From contig NZ_LR701459.1 in assembly GCF_902498825.1 (NCBI RefSeq), positions 1,842,414 through 1,906,413 of the forward strand: a stretch of DNA of 64,000 nucleotides. Direction: 5' to 3'. Below are positions 46,647 through 55,813 of this stretch, in pieces. A program made the translations under genes and the position numbers. Numbering within the stretch: the stretch's first letter is position 1; each line of letters starts with the position of its first letter. Source of the stretch: Rhizobium sp. EC-SD404. GTDB taxonomy: Bacteria; Pseudomonadota; Alphaproteobacteria; Rhizobiales; Rhizobiaceae. The notes under the pieces are model-generated. The model was not told the DNA's origin, searched no databases, and was given only the letters and a program-made list of their open reading frames with translations.

Positions 46647-48137
46647 ATGACCAGGAAACTCAGCATCGCCTTCGCCAAGTCCGCCAAGTCCAACGAGGGC
46701 GTCGCGGTCTTTCTCGCTCCAGCGAAGGATCGGCTTCCGGCTTCGCTCGCTGCGGTGGACCCGGGCGGCGTCGTGGCAAAGGCTGCTGAAATCGCGGAAT
46801 TCAGCGGCAAATCGCTGAGTGCCGTGGACGTGCTCGCGCCCGTCGGTGCCACGATGAACCGCATCATGGTGCTTGGAACCGGTGAGACGCCGACGCACAA
46901 CGATTGGACCGATCTCGGGGGCGCGCTGGTCGGTCGCCTGAAGTCGATTCGCAACGTTACCGTCTATCTCGATGTGGATGGCGTGGAGGCCGGCGCGTCT
47001 GCCGCGGCCAACCTCGCGCTCGGCATGACACTGCGCAACTACAGCTTCGATGGTTACAAGACCAAGAAGAAGGACGACGAGAACGGCAAGTCGGAAGAAG
47101 GCGACGTGTCGGTGACGATCGTCACGGCGGATGCGGCCGCAGCCAAGAAGGCTTACGCCGAATTTTCCGGCACGGGCGAGGGCGTTCTTCTCGCACGCGA
47201 TCTCGTCAACGAGCCGGCGAACGTGCTGGGACCCGTCGAATTCGCAAAGCGCGCTTCGGAGCTTGAAGCGCTCGGCGTCGACATCGAAATCCTCACCGAA
47301 AAAGACATGAAGAAGCTCGGCATGGGCGCCTTCCTCGGCGTCAGCCAGGGTTCGTCGCGCCCGCCGCGCATCGTCATCATGCGCTGGAATGGCGGTGAGA
47401 AGAACGCCGCACCGATCGCCTTTATCGGCAAGGGCGTCGTCTTCGATTCGGGCGGCATTTCCATCAAGCCGTCGGCCGGTATGGAGGACATGAAGGGTGA
47501 CATGGGCGGTGCTGCTGCCGTCACCGGCCTGATGCATGCGCTGGCATCGCGCAAGGCCAAGGCGAACGTCGTCGGCATGATCGGGCTTGTCGAAAACATG
47601 CCGGATGCCAACGCCCAGCGCCCCGGCGATATCGTCACGTCCATGTCCGGCCAAACGATCGAAGTCATCAACACCGATGCCGAAGGCCGCCTGATCCTGT
47701 GCGACATGCTCTGGTACTGCAACGATCGCTTCAAGCCGGGCTTCATGATCAATCTCGCCACGCTGACCGGCGCAATCCTGGTGGCGCTCGGCAATCTTCA
47801 CGCCGGCCTGTTCTCCAACGACGACGTTCTGGCAGAGCGCCTTGCAGAAGCCGGTGAGACGACGCGCGAGAAGGTCTGGCGCATGCCGCTCGGCAAGGAT
47901 TACGACAAGATGATCGATTCGCGCTTTGCCGACATGAAGAACACCGGCGGCCGCTACGCCGGCTCGATCACGGCCGCACAGTTCCTGCAGCGTTTCGTCG
48001 GCAAGACACCCTGGGCACACCTCGACATCGCGGGTACGGCCATGAGTTCGCCGCAGACGGAGATCAACCGTTCGTGGGGCTCGGGCTACGGCGTCCGCCT
48101 GCTCAATGAACTGGTTCGCGCCCACTACGAAAACTGA
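46647..48137 (+). CDS. pepA: Leucyl (cytosol) aminopeptidase
   Basis: A two-metal M17 exopeptidase that removes N-terminal residues from peptides. The 496-residue protein has the N-terminal macro-like domain and the catalytic domain with the M17 signature [13 protein letters not shown]-type lysine region ([18 protein letters not shown]) and [12 protein letters not shown] at 46647 begins [11 protein letters not shown], with AAGGGA upstream. It is 7 bases from holC; pepA-holC adjacency is common in proteobacteria. Confidence 0.96.
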   Translation: MTRKLSIAFAKSAKSNEGVAVFLAPAKDRLPASLAAVDPGGVVAKAAEIAEFSGKSLSAVDVLAPVGATMNRIMVLGTGETPTHNDWTDLGGALVGRLKSIRNVTVYLDVDGVEAGASAAANLALGMTLRNYSFDGYKTKKKDDENGKSEEGDVSVTIVTADAAAAKKAYAEFSGTGEGVLLARDLVNEPANVLGPVEFAKRASELEALGVDIEILTEKDMKKLGMGAFLGVSQGSSRPPRIVIMRWNGGEKNAAPIAFIGKGVVFDSGGISIKPSAGMEDMKGDMGGAAAVTGLMHALASRKAKANVVGMIGLVENMPDANAQRPGDIVTSMSGQTIEVINTDAEGRLILCDMLWYCNDRFKPGFMINLATLTGAILVALGNLHAGLFSNDDVLAERLAEAGETTREKVWRMPLGKDYDKMIDSRFADMKNTGGRYAGSITAAQFLQRFVGKTPWAHLDIAGTAMSSPQTEINRSWGSGYGVRLLNELVRAHYEN

Positions 48138-48144
48138 CCGGGCG

Positions 48145-48597
48145 ATGACTGAGATCCTGTTCTACCACCTGACGGAGTCGCGCCTCGAGCAGGCTTTGCC
48201 GCCGCTGCTCGAAAAGAGCCTCGAGCGCGGTTGGCGGGTGGTGGTGCAGGCCTTGGACGACGCCCGTCGCGATGCGCTGGACACCGTTTTGTGGACCTAC
48301 AGCGACGACAGCTTTCTGCCGCACGGGCTCGATACCGAAGCCCATGCCGATAGGCAGCCGATCGTGCTGACGGCGGGGCAGGCGGAGACCGTGAACGACG
48401 CCACCGTGCGCTTCATGGTAGATGGCGCGCCGCCGCCGGATATTTCCGCCTATGAACGTGTGGTCTTCATGTTCGACGGGCACGATGATCGCCAGCTGGA
48501 GACGGCGCGCGATCAGTGGCGGCGCCTGAAGGCCGAGGGTCACGCCCTGACATATTGGCAGCAGGGCCCTGGCGGACGTTGGCAGAAGAAAGCCTAA
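48145..48597 (+). CDS. holC: DNA polymerase III chi subunit
   Basis: A clamp-loader accessory that links the replicase to SSB. The 150-residue protein shows the HolC fold landmarks: EILFYHLTESRLEQALPPLL at the start, DDSFLPHG in the middle, and FMFDGHDDRQLETARDQWRRLK near the end. It begins 7 bases after pepA and ends 30 bases before the CorA-type gene. Confidence 0.93.
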   Translation: MTEILFYHLTESRLEQALPPLLEKSLERGWRVVVQALDDARRDALDTVLWTYSDDSFLPHGLDTEAHADRQPIVLTAGQAETVNDATVRFMVDGAPPPDISAYERVVFMFDGHDDRQLETARDQWRRLKAEGHALTYWQQGPGGRWQKKA

Positions 48598-48627
48598 GCC
48601 CAGGCGCCAGGATGGTTGGAAGACGAC

Positions 48628-49617
48628 ATGATCACGACTTACCGGCTTGTCGAGGGCAAGCTCGAAGCCACGCCGCATGAAAGCGGCGCAGACATCTCCC
48701 GGGAGGCATTCGAGGCCGCCGTCTGGATCGACTGCCAGTCTCCGACGCTGGCCGAAGATGTGATCCTGCGCGATGCGACCGGCATCGACATCCCGACGCG
48801 TGACGAGATGGACGAAATCGAGACGTCGAGCCGGCTCTACAGCGACGGAACCGCTGCGTACATGACGGCTATGCTGCCTGCCGGCACGGATACCGAAAAT
48901 CCGGTGACCGTCCCCGTGACCTTCATTCTCGCGCCCCGGCTTCTGGTGACGGTGCGCCACCACGAACCGCGCGCGTTCACGAATTTTGCGCTCCGGGCCC
49001 AGAAACTTCCAATGGACGGGCGGGATGCCATCGCCGTTCTGGCCGGCCTTCTCGATGCGGTGATCGACAGGATCGCCGACGTTCTCGAAGTCGTCGGCAA
49101 GGACATCGATGCGATTTCGAAGGATATCTTCGCCAATGCGTCCACCGGACCGACCAAGGGGAGGGACTTCCAGTCCATTCTCAAGGCCATCGGCCGCAAG
49201 GGCGATCTGCTGTCGATGCTGCGCGACAGCCTTGCGACGCACGACCGCCTGTTCTCGTTTTTTGCCAATATCGCCAACCAGCGCAACTGCAATCGCGATA
49301 CCAAGGCTGCGATCAAAACCCTCTCTCGCGATGCGACGTCGCTGTCGGACCACGCATCCTATCTTTCGCAGAAGATCATCTTCCTGCTCGATGCGACACT
49401 CGGCCTGATCTCGATAGAGCAGAACGCCATCATCAAGATATTTTCCGTTGCGGCGGTGATATTCTTGCCCCCGACTCTGGTTGCTTCAGTATACGGCATG
49501 AACTTTGAATTCATGCCTGAGCTGAGCTGGGCCTATGGCTATCCCTATGCATTGGGGTTTATGGTCTTCTCGGCCGTTGTGCCCTATCTATTCTTCAAAC
49601 GTCGCGGTTGGCTCTGA
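48628..49617 (+). CDS. corA: CorA-family magnesium/divalent-cation channel
   Basis: A 329-residue inner-membrane protein with a large cytoplasmic N-terminal domain and two C-terminal helices. The selectivity signature GMN is in VASVYGMNFEFMPEL at the first helix end. The pore opens to Mg2+, Co2+ or Ni2+ along the gradient. ATG at 48628 follows GGAAG by 5 bases; the TTG at 48616 would add four residues. It is the third gene after pepA and holC. Confidence 0.93.
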   Translation: MITTYRLVEGKLEATPHESGADISREAFEAAVWIDCQSPTLAEDVILRDATGIDIPTRDEMDEIETSSRLYSDGTAAYMTAMLPAGTDTENPVTVPVTFILAPRLLVTVRHHEPRAFTNFALRAQKLPMDGRDAIAVLAGLLDAVIDRIADVLEVVGKDIDAISKDIFANASTGPTKGRDFQSILKAIGRKGDLLSMLRDSLATHDRLFSFFANIANQRNCNRDTKAAIKTLSRDATSLSDHASYLSQKIIFLLDATLGLISIEQNAIIKIFSVAAVIFLPPTLVASVYGMNFEFMPELSWAYGYPYALGFMVFSAVVPYLFFKRRGWL

Positions 49618-49721
49618 GCCGTTTACGCTCTGTTGTGTATGTCTTTTCACATATGCAGAACGTGATTTGCGCTGGCCGAGCCATTGCATGCAGTATGCGC
49701 CTTTCCCCGAGGAGGTGCGTC

Positions 49722-49943
49722 ATGATTGCTGTAAAGCTTGAGCCGGATCCTGTGACGGAACTTATCGCGGATTACTGTGCAGGAAATCATGCCGGCGGTT
49801 GGCCCGTGTCCTTGTCGGAGGGCGTGGCGACCGTTCGCCGGTGGCAGCCCAATCTTGCCTTGACCGATCAGGAGATCAGGACGCGCGTGGCGAATTTCGC
49901 CGTCGGTCGCGGCCTGAACGTTCACTTCGATCAGCCGGTCTGA
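49722..49943 (+). CDS. Small hypothetical protein (73 aa)
   Basis: A 73-residue soluble protein with no recognised motif. GAGGAGG lies 6 bases before the ATG, a very strong site that supports a real gene. The sequence is balanced, with a helical-looking start (DPVTELIADYCAG) and a conserved-style middle (GVATVRRWQPNLALTDQEIRTRVANFAVGRGL). It sits alone between corA and the ABC-F gene, with which it is convergent. The function is unknown. Confidence 0.7.
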   Translation: MIAVKLEPDPVTELIADYCAGNHAGGWPVSLSEGVATVRRWQPNLALTDQEIRTRVANFAVGRGLNVHFDQPV

Positions 49944-49976
49944 ATTCGGAAGTTTTATAAGAATGCGAGCGGGCCG

Positions 49977-50010
49977 GAAGCGGTCGCTGTCAGTCGACGG
50001 CGACCGCTTC
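49977..50010. terminator. Hairpin between convergent genes
   Basis: GAAGCGGTCGC (49977-49987) and GCGACCGCTTC (50000-50010) form a perfect 11-bp stem around a 12-base loop. The right arm is inside the last codons of the ABC-F gene. It lies about 34 bases after the small gene at 49722-49943 and is followed by TTC-rich sequence, so it may end that transcript. Confidence 0.45.
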
Positions 50011-51888
50011 TTCATATTGTCCTGACAGGGTCAGCCACTGCTCTTCCGCATCGGCCAGACGCCGTTCGCAATCGGTGCGTTCCTTGCCGAGCGCGGCGAT
50101 TTTCGCCTTGTTGTCGTAGATCGCAGGGTCCGCAAGTTCAGTGTCGATCGCGAGAATCCGCTTCTGCAGCTTGGCGGTCGTTGCTTCCAACTCGCCGATC
50201 TTCTTTTTCAGCGGCGCCATTTCCTTGCGGCGATCGGCTGCAGCCTTACGCTGGTCGGATTTCGAGCGCTGGGCTTCCGCTGCCGCCTCTTCGGCAAGAC
50301 GCCGTTTGTCGGAGTTCTTCGGAGCGCCGCCGACGATCAGGTTGCGGTAGTCTTCCAGATCGGCGTCATAGGCTTTCACCGAGCCGCCGCCGACGATCCA
50401 CAGCCGTTCGACTGTCGCTTCGATCAAGTGGCGATCGTGCGCGATCAGAAGCACGGCGCCGTCGAAATCGTTCAGTGCTTCCACGAGTGCCTGGCGGCTG
50501 TCGATATCCAGGTGGTTCGTCGGTTCGTCGAGAATGAGCAGGTTCGGCCCGTCGAAGGTCGCAAGCCCCATCAAAAGCCGTGCCTTTTCGCCGCCCGAGA
50601 GATCCTTGGCCGGCGTATCCATCTTCTCGGTCACGAGCCCCATCTGGGCGACCCGTGCGCGCACCTTGGCTTCGCCCGCGTTCGGCATGAGGCGCCGGAT
50701 ATGCGCGACGGCGGACTCATCCGGGATCAGGTCATCCAACTGGTGCTGGGCGAAGAAACCGATCTTCAGGCCCGGGGCGACGATCATCTGGCCGTCGTCG
50801 AGGCCGAGACGGCTGGAGATCAGCTTGGCGAAGGTCGACTTGCCGTTGCCGTTCGCGCCGAGCAGCGCGATGCGGTCATCGGCATCGATGCGCAGATTGA
50901 GATGCCGCAGGATCGGTTGCCCGGGCGTATAGCCGACTGAACCACTCTCGATCGCGATGATCGGCGATGCGACCACCTTTTCCGGCGCGGGGAAGGTGAA
51001 ACCGTGGACATGTTCCTGGGAAACGGCCGCGATTTCGCCCATGCGCTCCAGCGCCTTGAGGCGCGACTGTGCCTGGCGCGCCTTGGACGCCTTGGCTCGG
51101 AAGCGCTCGACGAAGGACTCCATGTGCTTGCGCTTGGCCATCTGCTTCGTGCGCGCTTTTGTCTGCAGCTCTTCCGCCTCGGCCTTCTGGCGCGCGAACT
51201 GGTCGTAGCCGCCGCGGTAGAAGGTGAGCTTCTTGTGCTCCAGATGCACGATCGAATTGACGGCCTTGTTCAGGAGGTCGCGATCGTGGCTGATGATGAT
51301 GACCGTGTGCGGATAGCGCCGCACATACTCCTCGAGCCACAAAGTGCCTTCGAGATCGAGATAGTTGGTTGGCTCGTCGAGGAGCAGGAGGTCCGGCTCG
51401 GCGAAGAGCACGGACGCGAGCGCGACACGCATCCGCCAGCCGCCGGAAAAGCTCGATGCCGGACGCTTCTGCGCCTCTTCGTCGAAGCCGAGGCCGGACA
51501 GGATGCTGGCCGCGCGAGCTTCGGCCGAATGCGCGTCGATATCGACAAGGCGCGTCTGGATGTCTGCGATGCGATGCGGATCGGTGGCCGTCTCGGCTTC
51601 GGCCATCAGGGCGGCGCGTTCCTTGTCGGCCGAAAGCACGATGTCGAGCAGCGCGTCCTCGGTCGCCGGTGCCTCCTGCGCGACGCCGCCGATGCGCGCG
51701 CCTTTGGGCACATGCACGAAACCGCTTTCCGACGACATGTCGCCGGTGATCGCCCGGAACAGAGTGGACTTGCCGGTACCGTTGCGCCCGACGAGGCCCG
51801 CCTTCGTCCCTGACGGCAAGGTGACGGAGGCATGGTCGATGAGAAGGCGTCCGGCGATACGGAGCGAAAGGTCGCTGATCTGAAGCAT
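49990..51888 (-). CDS. ABC-F family ATPase (Uup/YheS-like)
   Basis: A soluble protein of 632 residues with two nucleotide-binding domains and no membrane helices. Walker A motifs are GRNGTGKST and GANGNGKST; the signatures are SSFSGGW and LSGGEKAR; Walker B is LLLDEPTNYLDLE and LILDEPTNHLDID. The ABC-F linker with YDQFARQKAEAEE lies between the domains. A C-terminal coiled coil (MAPLKKKIGELEATTAKLQKRI region) follows. ABC-F proteins act on the ribosome to relieve stalling or, for Uup, in DNA-related roles. ATG at 51888 starts MLQISDLSLRI. Confidence 0.92.
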   Translation of the reverse strand: MLQISDLSLRIAGRLLIDHASVTLPSGTKAGLVGRNGTGKSTLFRAITGDMSSESGFVHVPKGARIGGVAQEAPATEDALLDIVLSADKERAALMAEAETATDPHRIADIQTRLVDIDAHSAEARAASILSGLGFDEEAQKRPASSFSGGWRMRVALASVLFAEPDLLLLDEPTNYLDLEGTLWLEEYVRRYPHTVIIISHDRDLLNKAVNSIVHLEHKKLTFYRGGYDQFARQKAEAEELQTKARTKQMAKRKHMESFVERFRAKASKARQAQSRLKALERMGEIAAVSQEHVHGFTFPAPEKVVASPIIAIESGSVGYTPGQPILRHLNLRIDADDRIALLGANGNGKSTFAKLISSRLGLDDGQMIVAPGLKIGFFAQHQLDDLIPDESAVAHIRRLMPNAGEAKVRARVAQMGLVTEKMDTPAKDLSGGEKARLLMGLATFDGPNLLILDEPTNHLDIDSRQALVEALNDFDGAVLLIAHDRHLIEATVERLWIVGGGSVKAYDADLEDYRNLIVGGAPKNSDKRRLAEEAAAEAQRSKSDQRKAAADRRKEMAPLKKKIGELEATTAKLQKRILAIDTELADPAIYDNKAKIAALGKERTDCERRLADAEEQWLTLSGQYEEAVAVD

Positions 51889-52064
51889 GGCGGCTTCTTG
51901 GCTGATGGAGGCGTTCTTGGCAAGGAGCGTTCCAGGCGAACGCCGGGGCTTTGGCGGGAAAGAGGGGCATGCGGTGCATCGCATGTTATGGAAGCGATGA
52001 CGCCGCTGTGCGATAGGCAACCGATTGGCTCGGCTTGGGGCTGGCGCGGACGGAAGGGTGCTGC

Positions 52065-52754
52065 ATGACCATTCAACTTTACGAACTCGTTGGCAGTGAC
52101 ACGGCGCGCCCATTCAGCCCGCATTGCTGGAAGGTGGTCATGGCGCTCGCCCACAAGGGGCTCGAGCGGGAAAGCCAATACGTGCCGTTTACGGAAATCC
52201 CGCAGATCGAAGATGGCAGCGGCATCGTTCCGCTCATCCGCGATGGGAATGCGACCGTGTCCGATTCCTTCGCAATCGCCCTGCACCTCGAAAGCGCCTG
52301 GCCGGACAGGCCTTCGCTGTTTGGTGGAAAGGGCGGCGAGGCGATGGCCCGTTTCGTCGAAGCCTGGTCGCAGACGCAGGTGCATGCGATCGTCGGCAAG
52401 GCGGCCATCATGGACGTGCATGACGCCCTGGCGCCGGATGACCAGGCGTTCTTCCGAAAAAGCCGCGAGGCGCGCTTCGGCATGCCGCTGGAGGAAACGC
52501 GGGAGCGCGGCCTGTCGGAACTCGGGCAATTGAACGCAAGGCTGGAGCCGATGCGCGCGATGCTGCGCCACCAGCCGTTCATCGGAGGCGCAAGCCCGCT
52601 TTTTTCCGACTACATTCTTTTCGGCGCCTTTCAGTGGGCCCGCATCATCATGCGCGAGCCGCTTTTGAGCCACGACGACCCGGTGTTGGACTGGTTCGAG
52701 ACCTGTCTCGATCTGCACGATGGGATCGGTCGCTCGGTGCCGGCCGCGGCCTGA
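52065..52754 (+). CDS. Glutathione S-transferase-like protein
   Basis: A 229-residue protein with a thioredoxin-like N-terminal domain (YELVGSDTARPFSPHCWKVVMAL, with Ser/Cys at the active-site turn; GIVPLIRDGNATVSDSFAIALHLE for glutathione binding) and an alpha-helical C-terminal domain. The substrate is unknown; the SPHCWK turn resembles beta-etherase/zeta-like GSTs. ATG at 52065 has GGAAGGG about 7 bases upstream. It is divergent from the ABC-F gene and 108 bases upstream of ndk. Confidence 0.82.
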   Translation: MTIQLYELVGSDTARPFSPHCWKVVMALAHKGLERESQYVPFTEIPQIEDGSGIVPLIRDGNATVSDSFAIALHLESAWPDRPSLFGGKGGEAMARFVEAWSQTQVHAIVGKAAIMDVHDALAPDDQAFFRKSREARFGMPLEETRERGLSELGQLNARLEPMRAMLRHQPFIGGASPLFSDYILFGAFQWARIIMREPLLSHDDPVLDWFETCLDLHDGIGRSVPAAA

Positions 52755-52862
52755 GGCTGTAAGCGGCTGCCTCGTCATGTCTTGTGTTCGCAACACTTGG
52801 CGGCTATGGAGGCCGCCAAATTCTCCCGACATTCCGTCAAGCAAAAGAACAGGGAAGACCCC

Positions 52863-53285
52863 ATGGCGATCGAACGCACCTTTTCGATGATCAAGCCCGA
52901 CGCGACCAAGCGCAACCTCACCGGCGCAATCACCAAGATGCTGGAAGACGCTGGCCTGCGCGTCATCGCTTCCAAGCGCGTCTGGATGAGCCTGCGCGAA
53001 GCGGAAGGCTTCTATGCCGTCCACAAGGAGCGCCCCTTCTTCGGCGAATTGACCGAATTCATGTCGTCGGGCCCGACGATCGTTCAGGTGCTGGAAGGCG
53101 AGAACGCCATCGCGAAGAACCGCGAAGTCATGGGCGCAACCAACCCGAAAGACGCCGCAGAAGGCACCATCCGCAAGGTTCATGCCCTGTCCATCGGCGA
53201 GAACTCGGTGCACGGCTCCGACGCGCCTGAGACCGCAGCGGAAGAAATCGCTTACTGGTTCTCCGGCACCGAAATCGTCGGCTGA
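52863..53285 (+). CDS. ndk: Nucleoside diphosphate kinase
   Basis: Balances nucleoside triphosphate pools by a ping-pong transfer through phosphohistidine. The 140-residue protein has [15 protein letters not shown] at the start and the catalytic His117 in NSVHGSD. The standard length and all core motifs are present. A ribosome-binding site GGGAAG precedes the ATG. A strong bidirectional terminator lies 43 bases after the stop. Confidence 0.98.
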   Translation: MAIERTFSMIKPDATKRNLTGAITKMLEDAGLRVIASKRVWMSLREAEGFYAVHKERPFFGELTEFMSSGPTIVQVLEGENAIAKNREVMGATNPKDAAEGTIRKVHALSIGENSVHGSDAPETAAEEIAYWFSGTEIVG

Positions 53286-53327
53286 ATCGATTTCTCGGCA
53301 GCAGGCGTCAAGCCGCTGTTGTAGCTA

Positions 53328-53363
53328 CGAAAAACCCCGGAACTCAGGTTCCGGGGTTTTTCG
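53328..53363. terminator. Bidirectional rho-independent terminator (ndk / cysH)
   Basis: CGAAAAACCCCGGAAC (53328-53343) and GTTCCGGGGTTTTTCG (53348-53363) form a perfect 16-bp stem with a TCAG loop. A-run and T-run at the base serve as U-tracts on both strands, ending the convergent ndk and cysH transcripts. Confidence 0.95.
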
Positions 53364-53388
53364 ATTCCTAGGAGCGGAGTGGTTGCAA

Positions 53389-54129
53389 TCAGGCGGCTGG
53401 CAAAGCCGAAGCAGCGCCGGCGACATGCAGGCCACATTCGCGCTGCTCGTCGCGCTCCCACCACCAGCGACCGGCGCGCTCGTCCTCTCCAGGCTTGATC
53501 GCGCGCGTGCAGGGCGCGCAGCCGATCGAGGGATAGCCGCGCATGTGGAGTGGATTGATCGGCACCTCGCGTTCCGCAACGCGCAGGCGGATGTCTTCGA
53601 GCGACATGTCTGCGAGCGGATTGATCTTCAAGAGCCCGCGCTCGGCATCCCATTCAGCGAAGGGCACGCTGCCGCGAGCAGCCGACTGGCCACGCCGAAG
53701 CCCGGTGATCCAGATATCGGCGCCTTCCAAAGCCCGACCCAGCGGCTCCACCTTTCGGATGCCGCAACAGGCGTGGCGTGCTTCGACGCTTTCGTAGAAC
53801 CCGTTCAGCCCGTAGGTCGCCACGAACTGGTCGACCGCGTTCGGTTCCGGAAGGAAACGCTCGATCGAAATGCCGTAACGCGTTTCGGTCTCGTCGATCA
53901 GATCCAGCGTCTCGTCGAAAAGCCGCAGGGTGTCGAGCGTGACGATGCGCGCTGCGGGCAGGGCGCTCACGAGCGCATCCGTCACGACTTGATCCTCGAT
54001 GCCGAGGCTGGTCGTGAAAACGATCGAGTGGCCGGCTCCTTGCAACCAGGCAAGCCGGTCTTCCAGCGACAGGGTACCGAACAGGCAGGAGATGTCCCCG
54101 ATCAGGACATTGGCTTCGTCGCGTCGCAT
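53389..54129 (-). CDS. cysH: APS/PAPS reductase (4Fe-4S type)
   Basis: Reduces adenylyl-sulfate to sulfite in assimilatory sulfur metabolism. The 246-residue protein has the P-loop-like FTTSLGIEDQVV, the catalytic ECGLH near the C terminus, and cysteine pairs ACC (in RHACCGIRK) and CAPC (in IGCAPCTRA). The latter bind a 4Fe-4S cluster and indicate use of APS rather than PAPS, as in other rhizobia. GGAG lies 5 bases before the ATG. No other cys genes are adjacent; it ends at a strong terminator. Confidence 0.94.
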   Translation of the reverse strand: MRRDEANVLIGDISCLFGTLSLEDRLAWLQGAGHSIVFTTSLGIEDQVVTDALVSALPAARIVTLDTLRLFDETLDLIDETETRYGISIERFLPEPNAVDQFVATYGLNGFYESVEARHACCGIRKVEPLGRALEGADIWITGLRRGQSAARGSVPFAEWDAERGLLKINPLADMSLEDIRLRVAEREVPINPLHMRGYPSIGCAPCTRAIKPGEDERAGRWWWERDEQRECGLHVAGAASALPAA

Positions 54130-54258
54130 GTTAACTCCAGTGCTTCTTCGCGCCGATTTTCTTCACTTATCGACGATCGAAAACGCAAAGACGAGGCAAC
54201 CCATCCTTCGAGGAACGCTCTTTGAGAAAAAGCCTACGCTTCAAGAGCGGCTGACGGG

Positions 54259-54738
54259 TCAGCTTTCGCCGCCGGCCTTCTGCCATCGAAGCCGCGCCTC
54301 ATCGTCGGCGTCGCGCGCGGCCACCCAGTCACCCGACTGGCCGATCGCCGCGTGTTCCTTTTTCCAGAAGGGCGCCGAGGTCTTCAGGTAATCCATCAGG
54401 AAATTTGCGCCGTCGAATGCCGCCTGCCGATGGGACGAAGCGGCGACGACAAGCACGATATTGCGGCCGGGAGCGATCTTTCCGCATCGGTGGATTGCGG
54501 TGAGTGCGCTTAGTCCGAACCGCGTGATGGCATCCTTGGCGATGCGGCCGATTTCCGCTTCCGCCATGCCGGGGTAATGCTCGAGCTCCAGCGCCGAGAG
54601 CCGACCGTTTTCATCGCGGCAGAGGCCCGTGAACGTGACCACCGCTCCGATGTCGGTTCGACCCGATGCCACTGCGTCGATCTCGGCGGCGACGTCGAAA
54701 TCGTCAGTCTGAACGCGGATGTTCGGCTCGACGGTCAT
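54259..54738 (-). CDS. moaE: Molybdopterin synthase catalytic subunit MoaE
   Basis: With MoaD it converts precursor Z to molybdopterin by inserting two sulfurs. The 159-residue protein has FTGLCRDENG, LELEHYPGMAE, IHRCGKIAPG and the catalytic lysine region PFWKKE. It starts 6 bases after moaD. The window's final gene is a molybdopterin enzyme that would need this cofactor, although it is 9 kb away. Confidence 0.95.
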   Translation of the reverse strand: MTVEPNIRVQTDDFDVAAEIDAVASGRTDIGAVVTFTGLCRDENGRLSALELEHYPGMAEAEIGRIAKDAITRFGLSALTAIHRCGKIAPGRNIVLVVAASSHRQAAFDGANFLMDYLKTSAPFWKKEHAAIGQSGDWVAARDADDEARLRWQKAGGES

Positions 54739-54744
54739 CGCGGG

Positions 54745-55002
54745 TCATCCGCCTGTCATCGGTGGAAAAAGCGCGATCTCGCGCGCATTGCCGATCGGCT
54801 CGCGGTGGTCCGCATGCTCTTGATCGAGCGCGACGCGGATCACATGTGCGTGCTGCAGCGCGGATTCGTACTCTTCGCCCTGCGTCTGCAGATAGGCGAG
54901 AAGGTCGCCGACGGTGACGACGCTTTCGGGCAACACGCGCTCTTCCTCGGACTTGCCGATGCGTTCGCGAACCCAGGCAAAATAGATGAGCTTGCGTTTC
55001 AT
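54745..55002 (-). CDS. moaD: Molybdopterin synthase sulfur carrier subunit MoaD
   Basis: An 85-residue ubiquitin-like protein whose C-terminal Gly-Gly (FPPMTGG) becomes a thiocarboxylate that donates sulfur to MoaE. The start KRKLIYFAWVRERIG is typical. ATG at 55002 overlaps the pgsA stop as ATGA, so pgsA-moaD-moaE are translationally linked, an order that I recall in rhizobia. Confidence 0.95.
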   Translation of the reverse strand: MKRKLIYFAWVRERIGKSEEERVLPESVVTVGDLLAYLQTQGEEYESALQHAHVIRVALDQEHADHREPIGNAREIALFPPMTGG

Positions 55003-55586
55003 GTCTCGGCCACCACGTGCTTCAGGCCAGCTCGGAAATAGTCATAGCCCGTGTAGATCGTGATCAGCGCCGCTGCCCATAGCAGCGCGATTCCCAGCTC
55101 CGTCGTATAGGGCAGAACCTTGTCGCCGGCAGGGCCAGCCAGGAGGAAAGCGAGCGCCACCATCTGGATCGTCGTCTTCCACTTGGCGATGCGCGTGACG
55201 GGCACGGAAACCTTGAGCGCTGCGAGATATTCGCGCAGTCCCGAGACGAGGATTTCACGGCACAGGATTGTGATCGCCGCCCAGATCGTCCAGCCCGCGA
55301 TCGTTCCGTCCGCCGCCATCAGCAGCAGCACCGAGGCGACCAGCAGCTTGTCGGCAATCGGATCGAGCATCCGACCGATATTGGAGGATTGGTCCCACAG
55401 GCGCGCAAGATAGCCATCGAGCCAGTCGGTGAGGGACGCGATCACGAAGATCACAAGCGCCGACCACCTGGCGAAATCCGAGCCGTGCAGCCGTCCCTCG
55501 ACAAAAAAGCATAAGACGATCAGCGGCACCGCCAGGATGCGACCGTAAGTCAGGAGATTTGGGATGTTGTAGACCGGCGAGGCCAT
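54999..55586 (-). CDS. pgsA: CDP-diacylglycerol-glycerol-3-phosphate 3-phosphatidyltransferase
   Basis: Makes phosphatidylglycerol phosphate, the precursor of phosphatidylglycerol and cardiolipin. The 195-residue membrane enzyme has the CDP-alcohol motif in TDWLDGYLAR followed by GRMLDPIADK, and about five helices. ATG at 55586 begins MASPVYNIPNLLTYGR with AAGG 5 bases upstream; longer in-frame starts add a non-homologous basic tail. It heads the pgsA-moaD-moaE operon. Confidence 0.95.
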   Translation of the reverse strand: MASPVYNIPNLLTYGRILAVPLIVLCFFVEGRLHGSDFARWSALVIFVIASLTDWLDGYLARLWDQSSNIGRMLDPIADKLLVASVLLLMAADGTIAGWTIWAAITILCREILVSGLREYLAALKVSVPVTRIAKWKTTIQMVALAFLLAGPAGDKVLPYTTELGIALLWAAALITIYTGYDYFRAGLKHVVAET

Positions 55587-55813
55587 GGTCACCTTCAGTT
55601 TCAAAGTGGTGCCAGATGAACGGTCGATAGCCATGGCGTCAACCTTCAATTTGCCCGAACCGGCCCGCGTCTTCCTCAGCCATCGCAAAGCTGCGCAACG
55701 GACTGATGAATCATCCGTGACCGAGTAGGCTGCATTTCAAGCAATTGTTTCGCCGATTTCTAAAGAAGAACCCGCTAAATGCCTGGGCGATCGATCAGAC
55801 ATGGAGAATTGTA

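Noticed and set aside
46626..48125. A 499-codon minus-strand frame opposite pepA
   Set aside because: pepA has complete M17 motifs; the antisense product has none.
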